Of a stretch of 21,560 nucleotides of DNA, positions 7,757 to 15,915 are shown piece after piece. Position 1 is the stretch's first letter. Each line of letters opens with the position of its first letter. The notes beneath the pieces were generated by a model that had not been told where the DNA came from, did not search any database, and saw only the letters and a list, made by a program, of their open reading frames with translations. The stretch is taken from the NCBI GenBank assembly GCA_015680865.1, contig JADAKE010000021.1, positions 1-21,560 on the forward strand, in the 5' to 3' direction. Source of the DNA: Enterococcus lacertideformus. GTDB lineage: Bacteria; Bacillota; Bacilli; Lactobacillales; Enterococcaceae. The position numbers and the translations under genes are program-made.

Positions 7757-9487
7757 GTGGAGCATTTGTTAAAAAAACACATTTTAGTCGCTGGAAAAAA
7801 ACAGCTAGCAGAGTTAGTTATCAAACACGCAAAAATCATTAATGTTTTTACGAGAGAAGTCATGGAAGGTGATGTCGCTATCTGTGATGGAAAAATTGTA
7901 GGTATTGGGGAATATGAAGGTAAAGAAACCTATGATGCAAAAAACCAATACCTGATACCAGGTCTTATTGACGGACATGTTCACATTGATAGCTCCTTAT
8001 TGTCTCCAAAAGAATTTGCTAAAATCTCTTTGCTACACGGCGTAACTACGGCTATTACTGACCCTCATGAAATTGGTAATGTAGCAGGGAGTGCCGGCCT
8101 TGAATTTATGATGGAAGATGCAAAAAGTATCCCTATGAATATATTTATCATGCTCCCATCATGTGTCCCTGTCACGCCCTTTGAAACCAATGGTGCAACA
8201 TTAGATGCCCAGTCATTTATGCCTTTTCTTGATCGTCCAGAAGTTTTAGGACTTGCTGAAGTAATGAACTATCAAGCTGTTGCTACGAATTAAGACAGCA
8301 TCCTTGAGAAACTGCAATTGATGTATGACAGAAATAAAAAAATCGATGGACATGCTGCGGGGATTAAAGGAGACGAGCTGAATGTTTATCTTACAGCTGG
8401 CATAAAAACCGATCATGAAGCAACAACCGTAGCAGAAGCAAAAGAACGTTTAGCTTTAGGTATGTATTTAATGGTACGTGAAGGAACAGTTGCTAAGGAT
8501 CTAGAATCTCTTCTTCCAGCTATTACAGCAGAAAATTCACGTCGTTGTTTATTCGTAACTGATGATAAACTGATTGATGATCTAGTTTCAGAAGGATCAA
8601 TTGATCATATTATACGTCGAGCAATCCAGTTAGGCATGGATCCGTTACAAGCGATTCAAATGGCCACTTTAAATGCGGCAGAATGTTTTGGCTTAAAAAA
8701 CTTAGGAGCTGTAGCACCTGGTTATCAAGCTGATTTCTTTCTAACCGACGACTTAACTACCTTGTCAATCACAGATGTCTTCGTTCGAGGGAAACTCGTC
8801 GTAAGAAACAACCTCCTTGCGATAGAAAACTTCCCTACTCACATGAATCCCTATATAGAAAAATTACCAAAAATGAACGTACAATCACTATCTCTTGATT
8901 CTTTTGCTTTACCTATTTCTTCTAAAAAAGCCCATGTGATTGAAATCATTCCCAATAGTCTGTTGACGAAAGATCAACTAGAAGAAATAGTCATACAAAA
9001 AGGACAGTTTGTTCCATCAATTAAAAATGATCAACTAAAAATTGCTGTTATCGAACGTCATCATCGAACTGGAAATATCGGAGTTGGTATCGTTAAGGGA
9101 TTTCAATTAAAAAAAGGAGCACTTGCCACTACAGTCGCACATGATTCTCACAATATCGTTGTTGTAGGTACAAATGATGCAGATATGTTAGTAGCAGCAA
9201 ACCGGCTGATTCAAACAGGTGGCGGAATGATCGTTGTAGAAAATGGACAAACATTAGCCTGTTTGCCTTTGCCTATAGGTGGTTTGATGTCTCAAGATCC
9301 CTTTTCAATAGTTAATGAGCAGTTGATTGAGTTAACAAAAAATGCTTATCAGTTAGGCGCTAGCCAATCTTTCGATCAATTTTTAACATTGTCATTTTTA
9401 ACACTTTCTGTCATTCCAGAATTAAAAATCACTGATAAAGGCCTATTTTCATTTTCTCAATTCCGTTTGATTGAACCTTCGTTATAA
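7757..9487 (+). pseudogene. ade: adenine deaminase interrupted by one in-frame stop codon
   Basis: Adenine deaminase (amidohydrolase superfamily) converts adenine to hypoxanthine and ammonia in purine salvage. GTG 7757 lies 7 nt after GGAGG. The frame shows the family features: metal-binding DGHVHIDSS (His74, His76), TDPHEIGNVAG (102-112), GLAEVMNY with Glu168, DGHAAGIKGDEL, KTDHEAT, a late AHDSHN motif, and the C-terminal Ade domain to 9487. The full frame is 576 codons, normal for Ade. Codon 179 is TAA (8291-8293, after AVATN). The remaining 397 codons stay open in the same frame, with ATG 8318 as a possible but poorly supported restart (no ribosome site). Everything else is well preserved, so the lesion is probably recent. 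Translation yields a 178-residue fragment lacking half the active site. Confidence 0.92.
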
Positions 9488-9615
9488 CTAAAAGAGCAGA
9501 ATTTTTTCCTAATTCGTTCTTATTTATTAGAATTGCGTACCTGATTGTTCCTCATCCGATTGATTAAATAACTAGTATAAAAACGTGACTCTTTGGACTA
9601 AAATATCTTTGCTTA
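9488..9615. other. short convergent gap between ade and trmB
   Basis: The two genes converge here. I see only weak AT-rich inverted repeats and no convincing intrinsic terminator in either direction. Confidence 0.4.
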
Positions 9616-10266
9616 TCACTTTATTTTATTTGGAAATTGCGCCTCTACTCGATAAATTCTTTGTCCTCTGGAAGAGAATTTTTCTTCATATTCTGTCATG
9701 ATATTCCCTTCAAATTCACTTTGATGTAAATCTAACCATACTTGTTTAATGATCATCCCATATTGTGAAAAACTAGCCAAGGAATATTCAAATAATCCTT
9801 GATTATCTGTTTTAAAATGAATCTCTCCTTGTGAACGTAAGATTTGTTCATCTACTGCTAAGAAAGACTGATAAGTCAATCGACGTTTTTCATGCCTTTT
9901 CTTAGGCCATGGATCTGAAAAATTCAAGTAAATTTGATCAATTTCACTATCGGCAAAATATTCTGTTAATGCAGAACCATCGACATGCAATAATTTCAAA
10001 TTGGGCAAAGGTTCTTCAATTAATTTATCTAAAGCAATTGATACTACACTCACTTGCATTTCAACACCAATATAGTTAATTTCAGGATGTTCTTTTGCCA
10101 TTCCAGTAATAAACTGTCCTTTTCCCATACCTATTTCAATATGGATAGGATGATCATCCCCAAACAGTTCATGCCATTTTCCTTTCCATCTGGTTGGCTC
10201 ACTGATCACTAGATGTGGATAGGCCGCTAACATTTCTGCAGCACCTGGGCGATAACGTACACGCAT
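9616..10266 (-). CDS. trmB: tRNA (guanine-N7-)-methyltransferase
   Basis: TrmB transfers a methyl group from SAM to N7 of G46 in the tRNA variable loop. The 216-residue product from ATG 10266 begins MRVRYRPGA, the usual TrmB start; the frame is open upstream, but that extension is not family-like. SAM-binding EIGMGKGQF lies at 44-52, the acidic GVEMQ at 67-71, [16 protein letters not shown] (the tRNA/catalytic loop) at 115-130, and TEYEEKF at 191-197. All expected residues are present. It lies about 150 bp downstream of ccrZ, the same neighbour as in Bacillus (ytmP-ytmQ) and pneumococcus. A hairpin with a U-run lies in that gap just before trmB. Confidence 0.96.
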   Translation of the reverse strand: MRVRYRPGAAEMLAAYPHLVISEPTRWKGKWHELFGDDHPIHIEIGMGKGQFITGMAKEHPEINYIGVEMQVSVVSIALDKLIEEPLPNLKLLHVDGSALTEYFADSEIDQIYLNFSDPWPKKRHEKRRLTYQSFLAVDEQILRSQGEIHFKTDNQGLFEYSLASFSQYGMIIKQVWLDLHQSEFEGNIMTEYEEKFSSRGQRIYRVEAQFPNKIK

Positions 10267-10289
10267 GAAAATTCCATTCCTTTCTCTAC

Positions 10290-10335
10290 TAAAAAAACAA
10301 AGATCAGATAAGTGATGTTCTACTCTTCTGATCTT
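10290..10335 (-). terminator. hairpin with U-run between ccrZ and trmB (terminator or attenuator)
   Basis: On the minus strand AAGATCAG pairs with CTGATCTT (8 bp, plus-strand arms 10300-10307 and 10328-10335). It is followed by TTGTTTTTTT immediately before the trmB leader. It could end the ccrZ transcript or partly attenuate trmB. The stem is AT-rich, so its strength is uncertain. Confidence 0.5.
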
Positions 10336-10419
10336 AACTGTACATAAATTATTTGGTAATAATAGTCCTATTTCCATTCATTACTTTCAGCTACTTTGCG
10401 TCCTCTTTACAAACACTCT

Positions 10420-11202
10420 TCAACCACTAAAAATTCTTTTTAGTTGTAAGATTTCTTCGTTCATTCTTCGATGATCATCTCGTTTACAGTATCTAGTGAT
10501 TTCTTGTAAAAGATTCATTGCTGCATACCAATGTAATTTTTCAAGTATTTCATCAGTGGGACGTATTCCGTAAGTTACCAGCCATTGATTCCAGTTAGAT
10601 AATGGTACATAATTCCCTAGAATCGTCGCAATATCAACCGCTGGATCAGCAAACATGATCGAGTCCCAATCGACCAAATACAAATAATTTTTGCATACTA
10701 ACCAATTACGATGATTCACGTCCCCATGGACTACTGCAAGATCTTCTTTAGTTGTCTGTGGAAGTTGCTGACACAAAAACTGGTGAACAATTTGTAAAAA
10801 TCGATTTTTTTTAAGAGCATCAGGTAATTCTAGCTCGTATTGTTGAAGCATTTTTTCTGGCGTCATCACCCTTCCACCTATACGTGTCAACATCGTCTTA
10901 AGTGAAGCTGAATGATGGAGATGGTACAATACGTCAATCACATCATTGCGCTGTCCAATCTCATTAGTCGTCAATAAACGACCTTCCAACCATTCTTGCG
11001 CTGTTAAAGTGTCCCCGTTTCCTGTACGTTTTGTCCATACTAGTTTTGGCGTGATTCCTTCTCGAGATAGTGCAGCAAGCATTGGAGTCGTATTTCGTTT
11101 AATAAAGACCTTGTCTTCATCACGCATGCCTATGTATGTTTTTCCCTTATCACCTTTGATTGGGCGTAAACGCCATTCTTGGTCTAACTGAAACTCCATC
11201 AT
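10420..11202 (-). CDS. ccrZ: CcrZ/YtmP family cell-cycle kinase-like protein
   Basis: An aminoglycoside-phosphotransferase/choline-kinase fold protein of 260 residues from ATG 11202 (GGGAG 5 nt upstream; ATG 11199 is the alternative). The nucleotide-binding lobe includes VFIKRN (32-37) and the QEWLEG hinge region (69-74). The catalytic loop is VVHGDVNHRNW (157-167) and the metal-binding segment LVDWDS (176-181), both complete. In Streptococcus pneumoniae the orthologue CcrZ binds FtsZ and activates DnaA-dependent initiation; its small-molecule substrate has been unclear. The gene is usually followed by trmB, as here. The upstream frame is open to 11388 but lacks family resemblance. It has its own strong promoter (11246-11274) after the ecsB terminator. 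The symbol is transferred from synteny and motifs. Confidence 0.88.
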   Translation of the reverse strand: MMEFQLDQEWRLRPIKGDKGKTYIGMRDEDKVFIKRNTTPMLAALSREGITPKLVWTKRTGNGDTLTAQEWLEGRLLTTNEIGQRNDVIDVLYHLHHSASLKTMLTRIGGRVMTPEKMLQQYELELPDALKKNRFLQIVHQFLCQQLPQTTKEDLAVVHGDVNHRNWLVCKNYLYLVDWDSIMFADPAVDIATILGNYVPLSNWNQWLVTYGIRPTDEILEKLHWYAAMNLLQEITRYCKRDDHRRMNEEILQLKRIFSG

Positions 11203-11245
11203 GCATTCTCCCGTCCTCTTAACTCTATGATTTGCAGTACTTATT

Positions 11246-11274
11246 ATTCTAGTCGCCTGAGCCCCGAACGTCAA
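11246..11274 (-). promoter_or_regulatory. strong sigma-A-type promoter of ccrZ
   Basis: Minus-strand TTGACG (11269-11274) and TAGAAT (11246-11251) are separated by exactly 17 bp. It lies about 45 bp upstream of the ccrZ start. The spacer is noticeably GC-rich compared with the surroundings. This is the best consensus promoter in the window. Confidence 0.78.
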
Positions 11275-11324
11275 GCACATATACGTTCTTTTTCCCTTAT
11301 TTCCCTTAATAAAACCACCTTTAA

Positions 11325-11368
11325 ACAAAAAAAGGGAGAGAAAAAGCAAAAAAGGCCTTATTCTCTCC
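11325..11368 (-). terminator. intrinsic terminator of ecsA-ecsB
   Basis: Stem GGAGAGAA/TTCTCTCC (plus-strand arms 11335-11342 and 11361-11368), followed on the minus strand by CCTTTTTTT. It lies just beyond the ecsB stop and before the ccrZ promoter. Confidence 0.72.
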
Positions 11369-11391
11369 ATCATATTGTCTACTCCCATATT

Positions 11392-12597
11392 CTACTCAAT
11401 CATTTTCTTGAGACGTGTCGGTGTATAAATTTTAATAAATAAACTGACGATCAGCAAGTAGCTAAGAAACGGGATTAGTTTATCTGACCCGTTTAACACG
11501 ATTACTCCAATCAATCCAAAAATAAATGCAGGAATAAGTAACAACCACAGCAACAATTTTTGGATGGCTTGTGTTTTTTGTTCTTCTTTTAGTGGGTAAA
11601 GTTGCACCAATGTCATATAGCGAAATTGATTATATAAAGGAAGTAATTGAAACCCTATAAGATAGATAAATAAGGCGCCAACAGCCGTTATAAAATAAAC
11701 ATCGTCCATCCCGGCTATCAATATCCCTCCTATGATCAACAATCGTAAAAAAAGACCACTGAAATCCGTTCCTCTAATAAATCTTCTGACGTAAAGAAAC
11801 AAATAAGTATTTTTTGTTTCTTTCTTTATCTTTTGCAAAAGTGGATCTAAGTAACGTCTTCTTTTTACTTTAGCAGTGATTTCTGGAACATCAGTGAAAA
11901 GATTGATAAATTGATAAATTTGGTGTAATCGCTGATCTTCTCTTTGCACCATTTTCTCCCAATCTAATCGATGATCCATTTTCTTCCATAAAAACCAATA
12001 GTAAATACTGAATTGTACAATAGCTCCTAATAGGCTAATCCAGATCACCCCATAAATAGCCATCAATAAAAGTAGAAAAGTAGACAGGATCCATAAAAAT
12101 TTCCATAAACTTAATGTTTCCTTTTCTATACGAAAAAGTTCTGCTCGCTTTATTTGAAGTTGACTACCTTTCAAACACCAAAGAATACATAAGTAAACAA
12201 AAGAAAAAGATTGTTCTGTTGTGACTACTACTAATGGCATCGCAAAGCCACAGGTCAAGCCTAAAAATAAAAATGGATATATACATGAATAATGTAATGC
12301 TCGTTGTAGATACCCACGCATCTCCCTTTCTTTTGGTAATAAGAAGACGACGTCGGCTGCTTGCGTGAAAGTTGCAAACTTACCAAAAAATAAACAAACA
12401 AACCAAAAGAACGTAAGGATAATACCACCCATTTGAAAAGGAGACGTTAATGTTTTTAACCAATTGGAATAGTAAAAGCCTACTCCTCCGATCAAAAACA
12501 AGCAGACCAATACAAAATGATCATTTAGCACATAGCGTAAATACTTCATCATTTTTTTCCGATGTTTCGCTAAACGTAATTGAAAGAAATTATTCAT
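11392..12597 (-). CDS. ecsB: EcsB ABC transporter membrane protein
   Basis: The membrane partner of EcsA, 401 residues. Hydrophobic segments are spread along the chain: about 29-46 (FVLVCLFLIGGVGFYY), 57-75, 107-125, then pairs in the middle and at the C-terminus (LLLWLLLIPAFIFGLIGVIV near 350-370). Basic loops lie between them. The N-terminus (FFQLRLAKHRKKMMKYLRYVLND) is typical of the family. In Bacillus the Ecs transporter affects protein secretion, competence and intramembrane proteolysis by RasP; in enterococci and staphylococci it has been linked to peptide pheromone or peptide handling. The transported substrate cannot be told from sequence. The start overlaps the ecsA stop by 8 bp, with AAGGAG upstream, indicating translational coupling. 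No ecsC follows. Confidence 0.92.
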   Translation of the reverse strand: MNNFFQLRLAKHRKKMMKYLRYVLNDHFVLVCLFLIGGVGFYYSNWLKTLTSPFQMGGIILTFFWFVCLFFGKFATFTQAADVVFLLPKEREMRGYLQRALHYSCIYPFLFLGLTCGFAMPLVVVTTEQSFSFVYLCILWCLKGSQLQIKRAELFRIEKETLSLWKFLWILSTFLLLLMAIYGVIWISLLGAIVQFSIYYWFLWKKMDHRLDWEKMVQREDQRLHQIYQFINLFTDVPEITAKVKRRRYLDPLLQKIKKETKNTYLFLYVRRFIRGTDFSGLFLRLLIIGGILIAGMDDVYFITAVGALFIYLIGFQLLPLYNQFRYMTLVQLYPLKEEQKTQAIQKLLLWLLLIPAFIFGLIGVIVLNGSDKLIPFLSYLLIVSLFIKIYTPTRLKKMIE

Positions 12598-13327
12598 GTT
12601 CCTGCTCCTTTGTCAAGGAAATATAAATTTCATCTAATGAAGAATCGGGTAATTGAAATTCCTTTTGTAACTCTTTTAAGGTGCCCTTTGCGCGTATTTT
12701 TCCATTGTGTAATACAACAAAACGATCGCAATACTTTTCTGCGGTAGCTAAGATATGTGTAGACATTAAAATGCCTGATCCTTCATTTTTCATTTCTACC
12801 ATCAACTCTAATAAAGCGTTAATAGCTAGTGGGTCTAATCCTAGAAATGGTTCATCAATAATGTATAAAGCCGGCTCGATCAAAAACGCACACAAAATCA
12901 TCACCTTTTGCTTCATCCCTTTTGAAAAATTTGCTGGCAACCATTCTAAACGATTAGCTAAACGAAAAGTAGTTAAAAGTTTTTCTGCTCTTTTCATAGC
13001 TACATCTATCGGGATATCATAAGCCATCGCAGTGACTTCAATGTGTTCCCTTAAAGTGAGTTCTTCATATAAAGATGGCGTTTCAGGTATATATCCGATC
13101 TGCTTTCTGTACGCTTCAGTATTCTTTTTTAAACTCATATCATTGATTGTTATAGAACCTTTTTTTTGTTCTAAAAGCCCAATGATATGTTTGATCGTTG
13201 TACTTTTTCCGGCCCCATTCAATCCGATCAATCCAACCATTTCGCCAGGTTTCACACTAAAACTAATATCTTTTAAAACAGGTAAATGGCCATAACCACC
13301 TGTAACATGTTCAACAATTAAACTCAT
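12590..13327 (-). CDS. ecsA: EcsA ABC transporter ATP-binding protein
   Basis: The ATPase subunit of the Ecs transporter, 245 residues. Walker A GLNGAGKST (35-43), Q-loop region IPETPSLYEELT (80-91), a divergent signature FSKGMKQKV (134-142, typical of this subfamily instead of LSGGQ), Walker B LYIIDEP (154-160) followed by FLGLDP, and the H-loop STH (189-191) are all present. ATG 13327 has GGAGG 7 nt upstream. The gene is transcribed divergently from hit, as in Bacillus and other Firmicutes, and forms a two-gene operon with ecsB ending at the hairpin near 11340. No lesion is visible. Confidence 0.96.
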   Translation of the reverse strand: MSLIVEHVTGGYGHLPVLKDISFSVKPGEMVGLIGLNGAGKSTTIKHIIGLLEQKKGSITINDMSLKKNTEAYRKQIGYIPETPSLYEELTLREHIEVTAMAYDIPIDVAMKRAEKLLTTFRLANRLEWLPANFSKGMKQKVMILCAFLIEPALYIIDEPFLGLDPLAINALLELMVEMKNEGSGILMSTHILATAEKYCDRFVVLHNGKIRAKGTLKELQKEFQLPDSSLDEIYISLTKEQEHE

Positions 13328-13356
13328 AATTTTTCCTCCAAAACTATACTATCTTC

Positions 13357-13383
13357 ATTATAACATGAAGAAAACAATGGCAA
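13357..13383 (-). promoter_or_regulatory. putative promoter of ecsAB
   Basis: Minus-strand consensus TATAAT (13357-13362) with an upstream TGn (extended -10) and a TTGCCA -35-like hexamer at 13378-13383. The spacer of 15 bp is short. The element lies 30 bp before the ecsA start, in the divergent gap with hit. Confidence 0.6.
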
Positions 13384-13461
13384 TTTATTTTTTTCATACA
13401 AATCTTTGAACATATGGTAAAGTTAACGTAAGTAATATTTTATATGGAAAGGATGTTACAA

Positions 13462-13896
13462 ATGGAAAATTGTATCTTTTGTAAAATTATCAAGCAAGAA
13501 ATCCCTAGTTACAAAATCTATGAAGACGAAATGGTCTATGCTTTTTTAGACATTTCCCAAGCCACGAAAGGTCACACACTAGTCATACCAAAACAACACG
13601 TTTCTGATATTTTTGAATACGATCAAGAACTTTCTGCTGCTGTTTTTTCTCGCGTCCCTAAAATCGCTCGTTCGATTGAACAAGCATTTCCAGAGATGCA
13701 AGGATTAAATATATTGAATAACAACCGAGAACTAGCTTACCAGTCTGTTTTTCATTCACACATCCATTTAATTCCTCGCTATAGTAAAGATGATGATTTT
13801 TCTATCCATTTTGGTAACCATCAAGCTGAGTATAATGCTGAGGAATTAAACAATATTCAACAGATAATCGAAAAGCAGGTGAAGAAAATTGATTAA
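13462..13896 (+). CDS. hit: HIT family nucleotide-binding/hydrolase protein
   Basis: A 144-residue histidine-triad protein of the Hint branch, a phosphoramidase-like nucleotide hydrolase fold. The N-terminus MENCIFCKII carries the CxxC zinc-type pair (Cys4, Cys7). The histidine triad is HSHIHLIPR with His98, His100 and His102; the usual HxHxH spacing is kept. ATG 13462 is preferred because GAAAGGATG lies just upstream; an in-frame ATG at 13444 would place that site inside the gene. It is the first gene of a plus-strand group with the YtxH-like gene (8-bp overlap) and prsA, and diverges from ecsA, an arrangement widely conserved in Firmicutes. No strong promoter was recognised; a TTGAAC lies near 13406. 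Confidence 0.95.
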   Translation: MENCIFCKIIKQEIPSYKIYEDEMVYAFLDISQATKGHTLVIPKQHVSDIFEYDQELSAAVFSRVPKIARSIEQAFPEMQGLNILNNNRELAYQSVFHSHIHLIPRYSKDDDFSIHFGNHQAEYNAEELNNIQQIIEKQVKKID

Positions 13897-14227
13897 AAAT
13901 TTTCTAAAAGGAATCATCTTTGGTACAACTGTCGGTGCTATTTCAGGATTATTATTTGCTCCAAGAAGTGGCAATGAAACAAGAAAAAAATTAATTGCTG
14001 AACTTGAAGAAGCGACTGAATTAACCAATGATTTAAATAACAGTCTTACTCATTTTAAACAAGCAATGCTTGAAACAAAAGAAACAGCAAGTAGTGTTAT
14101 TCCTGCTTTTCAGGAATCAATGAAAAAAGAGATAGACAATTTTAAATTCCAAGCTGAACCAAGAATTACTCAAATCAAAGAACAGGTGGAAAAGCTAACA
14201 AATGATTTGCCACAAGACATGCAATAA
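13889..14227 (+). CDS. YtxH domain protein
   Basis: A 112-residue YtxH-family protein. An N-terminal glycine-rich membrane segment (KGIIFGTTVGAISGLLFAP, residues 7-25) is followed by the family's PRSGNETRKKL motif (25-35) and a long charged helical region likely to be coiled coil. The function of the family is not established; members are membrane-anchored and often stress-related. Translation starts at TTG 13889, which overlaps the hit stop by 8 bp, with AGGTG upstream, so the two genes are probably coupled. A weak hairpin follows (14229-14277). This is the yhaH-like position next to hit and prsA in Bacillus. Confidence 0.85.
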   Translation: MIKNFLKGIIFGTTVGAISGLLFAPRSGNETRKKLIAELEEATELTNDLNNSLTHFKQAMLETKETASSVIPAFQESMKKEIDNFKFQAEPRITQIKEQVEKLTNDLPQDMQ

Positions 14228-14228
14228 T

Positions 14229-14277
14229 GCGTAAATTTATAGCAATTTTGACTTGATATTTACCGCTTTTTTAATTT
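14229..14277 (+). terminator. putative terminator after hit-ytxH
   Basis: GC(G)GTAAAT-type arms: GCGTAAAT at 14229-14236 pairs with ATTTACCGC near 14258-14266 (one bulged base), followed by CTTTTTT. The loop is about 20 nt. Moderate to weak stem. Confidence 0.45.
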
Positions 14278-14331
14278 TTCCAGATGAATGTGATCAAAAT
14301 TTGAATTTTATTTGAAACTATCTCGAGAACG

Positions 14332-14360
14332 TTTTTATTAGGAATTGGATATGGTATAGT
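14332..14360 (+). promoter_or_regulatory. putative extended -10 promoter of prsA
   Basis: TATAGT at 14355-14360 is preceded by TGG (extended -10). A poor -35 (TTTTTA, 14332-14337) lies 17 bp upstream. The element is 43 bp before the prsA start, after the ytxH terminator-like hairpin. Confidence 0.5.
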
Positions 14361-14403
14361 TATATATGTAAGAATAATAATAAGATACAGGAGAGCAATT
14401 TTA

Positions 14404-15375
14404 ATGAAAAAGAAAAAAATAATTTTAGCAGCAACTAGCGCTTTAGCTGTTTTAGCATTAGCGGCTTGTTCAGGAAGCACAGATAAAGACATCGCCACTA
14501 TGAAGGGTGGAACAATTACTGTTTCAGATTTTTATAACGAAGCAAAAAATACTTCAAACAATCAACAATTGGTTCAAAATATGGTTATTTTTAAGGCTTT
14601 TGAAAATAAATATGGCGATAAAGTAAGTGACAAAGAAGTCAACGCTGAATATAATAAATATAAAGAAAAAATGGGCGATACTTTTGAATCCCAATTAGAG
14701 TCCGCCGGTTATACAACAGACTCTTATAAAAAACTACTTCGTGATAATTTAGTATTCAAAGCTGGTCTAAAAGCCAATATTAAAATTACCAATGACGATT
14801 TAAAAACGGCATGGAAATCTTTCCATCCAGAGGTTGAAGCACAAATTATCAAATTAAGCAGTGAAGAAGAAGCAAAGGAAGTGAAAAAATCAGCTGATGA
14901 AGGCACTGATTTTGCTAAATTAGCGAAAGAAAAATCAACAGATTCAGAAACAAAAGATGATGGTGGAAAAGTAAAATTTGATTCCCAAACAAGTACGATT
15001 CCTTCCGAAGTCAAAGAAGCAGCTTTTAAATTAAAAGACGGACAAGTCTCTGATGTCATTACTTCTACTAATACAACTTCATATTCAACTGATTATTATG
15101 TAGTCAAAATGGTGAAAAATCAAAATAAAGGCGATGACATGGATAAATACAAAAAAGAATTAACTAAAATCGCTACAGACACAAAAGTAAGCGATCAAGC
15201 CTTCCAACAAAAAATAATCGCTAAAGTATTAAAAGAAGAAAATGTGAAAATCAAAGATGATGCCTTTAAAAATATCTTAAGCCCGTTTACAACAGAAACA
15301 GCTAGCACAAATTCTTCTGATACTAAATCAACAAAAACATCTGAAACAAAAACAACAGAATCATCTAGTAAATAA
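14404..15375 (+). CDS. prsA: PrsA foldase lipoprotein (parvulin-type peptidyl-prolyl isomerase)
   Basis: A 323-residue extracytoplasmic foldase that helps secreted proteins fold after Sec translocation. The signal peptide MKKKKIILAATSALAVLALA leads to a lipobox LAAC with lipidated Cys22. An N-terminal chaperone-like domain (about 28-140) is followed by a PpiC/parvulin domain (about 141-240: EAQIIKLSSEEEAKEVKKS, DFAKLAKEKSTD, DGGKVKF, VKEAAFKLKDGQVSDVI). A second helical part and a Ser/Thr/Lys-rich tail (about 295-323) end the protein. ATG 14404 has GGAGAG upstream. Its neighbours hit, ytxH, ecs and yhaM are the classical Firmicutes context. No lesion is visible. A near-perfect palindrome follows the stop. 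Confidence 0.96.
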   Translation: MKKKKIILAATSALAVLALAACSGSTDKDIATMKGGTITVSDFYNEAKNTSNNQQLVQNMVIFKAFENKYGDKVSDKEVNAEYNKYKEKMGDTFESQLESAGYTTDSYKKLLRDNLVFKAGLKANIKITNDDLKTAWKSFHPEVEAQIIKLSSEEEAKEVKKSADEGTDFAKLAKEKSTDSETKDDGGKVKFDSQTSTIPSEVKEAAFKLKDGQVSDVITSTNTTSYSTDYYVVKMVKNQNKGDDMDKYKKELTKIATDTKVSDQAFQQKIIAKVLKEENVKIKDDAFKNILSPFTTETASTNSSDTKSTKTSETKTTESSSK

Positions 15376-15381
15376 GAACAA

Positions 15382-15424
15382 AAGAGGCTAGGAAAAAGTA
15401 AAATTTACTTTTTCCTAGCCTCTT
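15382..15424. terminator. near-perfect palindrome downstream of prsA, bidirectional terminator-like
   Basis: Arms 15382-15402 and 15404-15424 are exact reverse complements (21 nt each, AAGAGGCTAGG at the base), forming a very stable hairpin 6 bp after the prsA stop. On the plus strand little U-run follows; on the minus strand CTCTTTTG follows. It can end prsA from one side and the 15454-15827 genes from the other. The basal GAGGCTAGGA/TCCTAGCCTC resembles the GAGGCTGGGACA arms of the hairpin element near 21000. Confidence 0.75.
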
Positions 15425-15453
15425 AAAATCAAATAAAACACTGGCCAAAAGCA

Positions 15454-15597
15454 TTAATTCTTGAAGTAGACCATGTTGATCTCTTCTCCACGGTATTCAA
15501 GAAGCAAATCCTCAGCAATAAACGTTAATTTTTCAAAACATGGAAAGCTGTTTTTCTCTGTTCATTCTTATCGCTTGATGCAGATCAGCCTTTTCAT
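15454..15597 (-). pseudogene. broken small ORF of unknown function
   Basis: On the minus strand just after the small membrane protein gene, AGAAGAGG precedes an ATG at 15595-15597 whose frame closes quickly. Other frames give coherent peptide pieces: KADLHQAIRMNREKQLSMF, and then, after an extra T near 15539, EKLTFIAEDLLLEYRGEEIN followed by MVYFKN and a stop at 15454-15456. With two one-base corrections the product would be about 47 residues, acidic near its end. I do not recognise the family. Reading it as a gene relic rests on the codon-like quality of the pieces and the ribosome-site-like start, so it is tentative. Confidence 0.4.
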
Positions 15598-15608
15598 GGC
15601 CTCTTCTT

Positions 15609-15827
15609 TTAAAAGCTAATTCTGGTCATCAAAGTAAGGATCGTTGCAAACATCATAAAAATACAAATAAATACGCCAGTAGTGGTCAATACAATCAGAG
15701 CGAATTTTGATTTATTTCTTATGTTATAAGTGACATACAATAAACACACTGAGAAGAATATTCCGAACAACCAGACAACCAGTGGATCATTATGCTCACT
15801 AAAAAATTTGGTATACAGTTCCATCAT
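15609..15827 (-). CDS. small two-helix membrane protein of unknown function
   Basis: A 72-residue protein beginning MMELYTKFFSEHND from ATG 15825-15827, with AGAGGA about 7 nt upstream; a longer frame begins at 15860 but lacks this site. Two hydrophobic segments are clear: about residues 16-33 (VVWLFGIFFSVCLLYVTY) and 42-66 (ALIVLTTTGVFICIFMMFAT and following). A basic loop (NIRNKSK) lies between them, suggesting both ends face the same side. It sits between yhaM and prsA, the region that holds yhaL in Bacillus, but I see no convincing similarity to YhaL. Function unknown. Confidence 0.65.
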   Translation of the reverse strand: MMELYTKFFSEHNDPLVVWLFGIFFSVCLLYVTYNIRNKSKFALIVLTTTGVFICIFMMFATILTLMTRISF

Positions 15828-15915
15828 CTCATTCCTCTTATTTATAAAGCGGTTTCTCAACTAAATATAACCTTACATGATTATTGATTTTTTTCAATAA
15901 CAAAAATAGTCTTAG

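Noticed and set aside
10946..11191. Plus-strand open frame opposite ccrZ
   Set aside because: Antisense shadow of the well-supported ccrZ coding region; no start context or family similarity.
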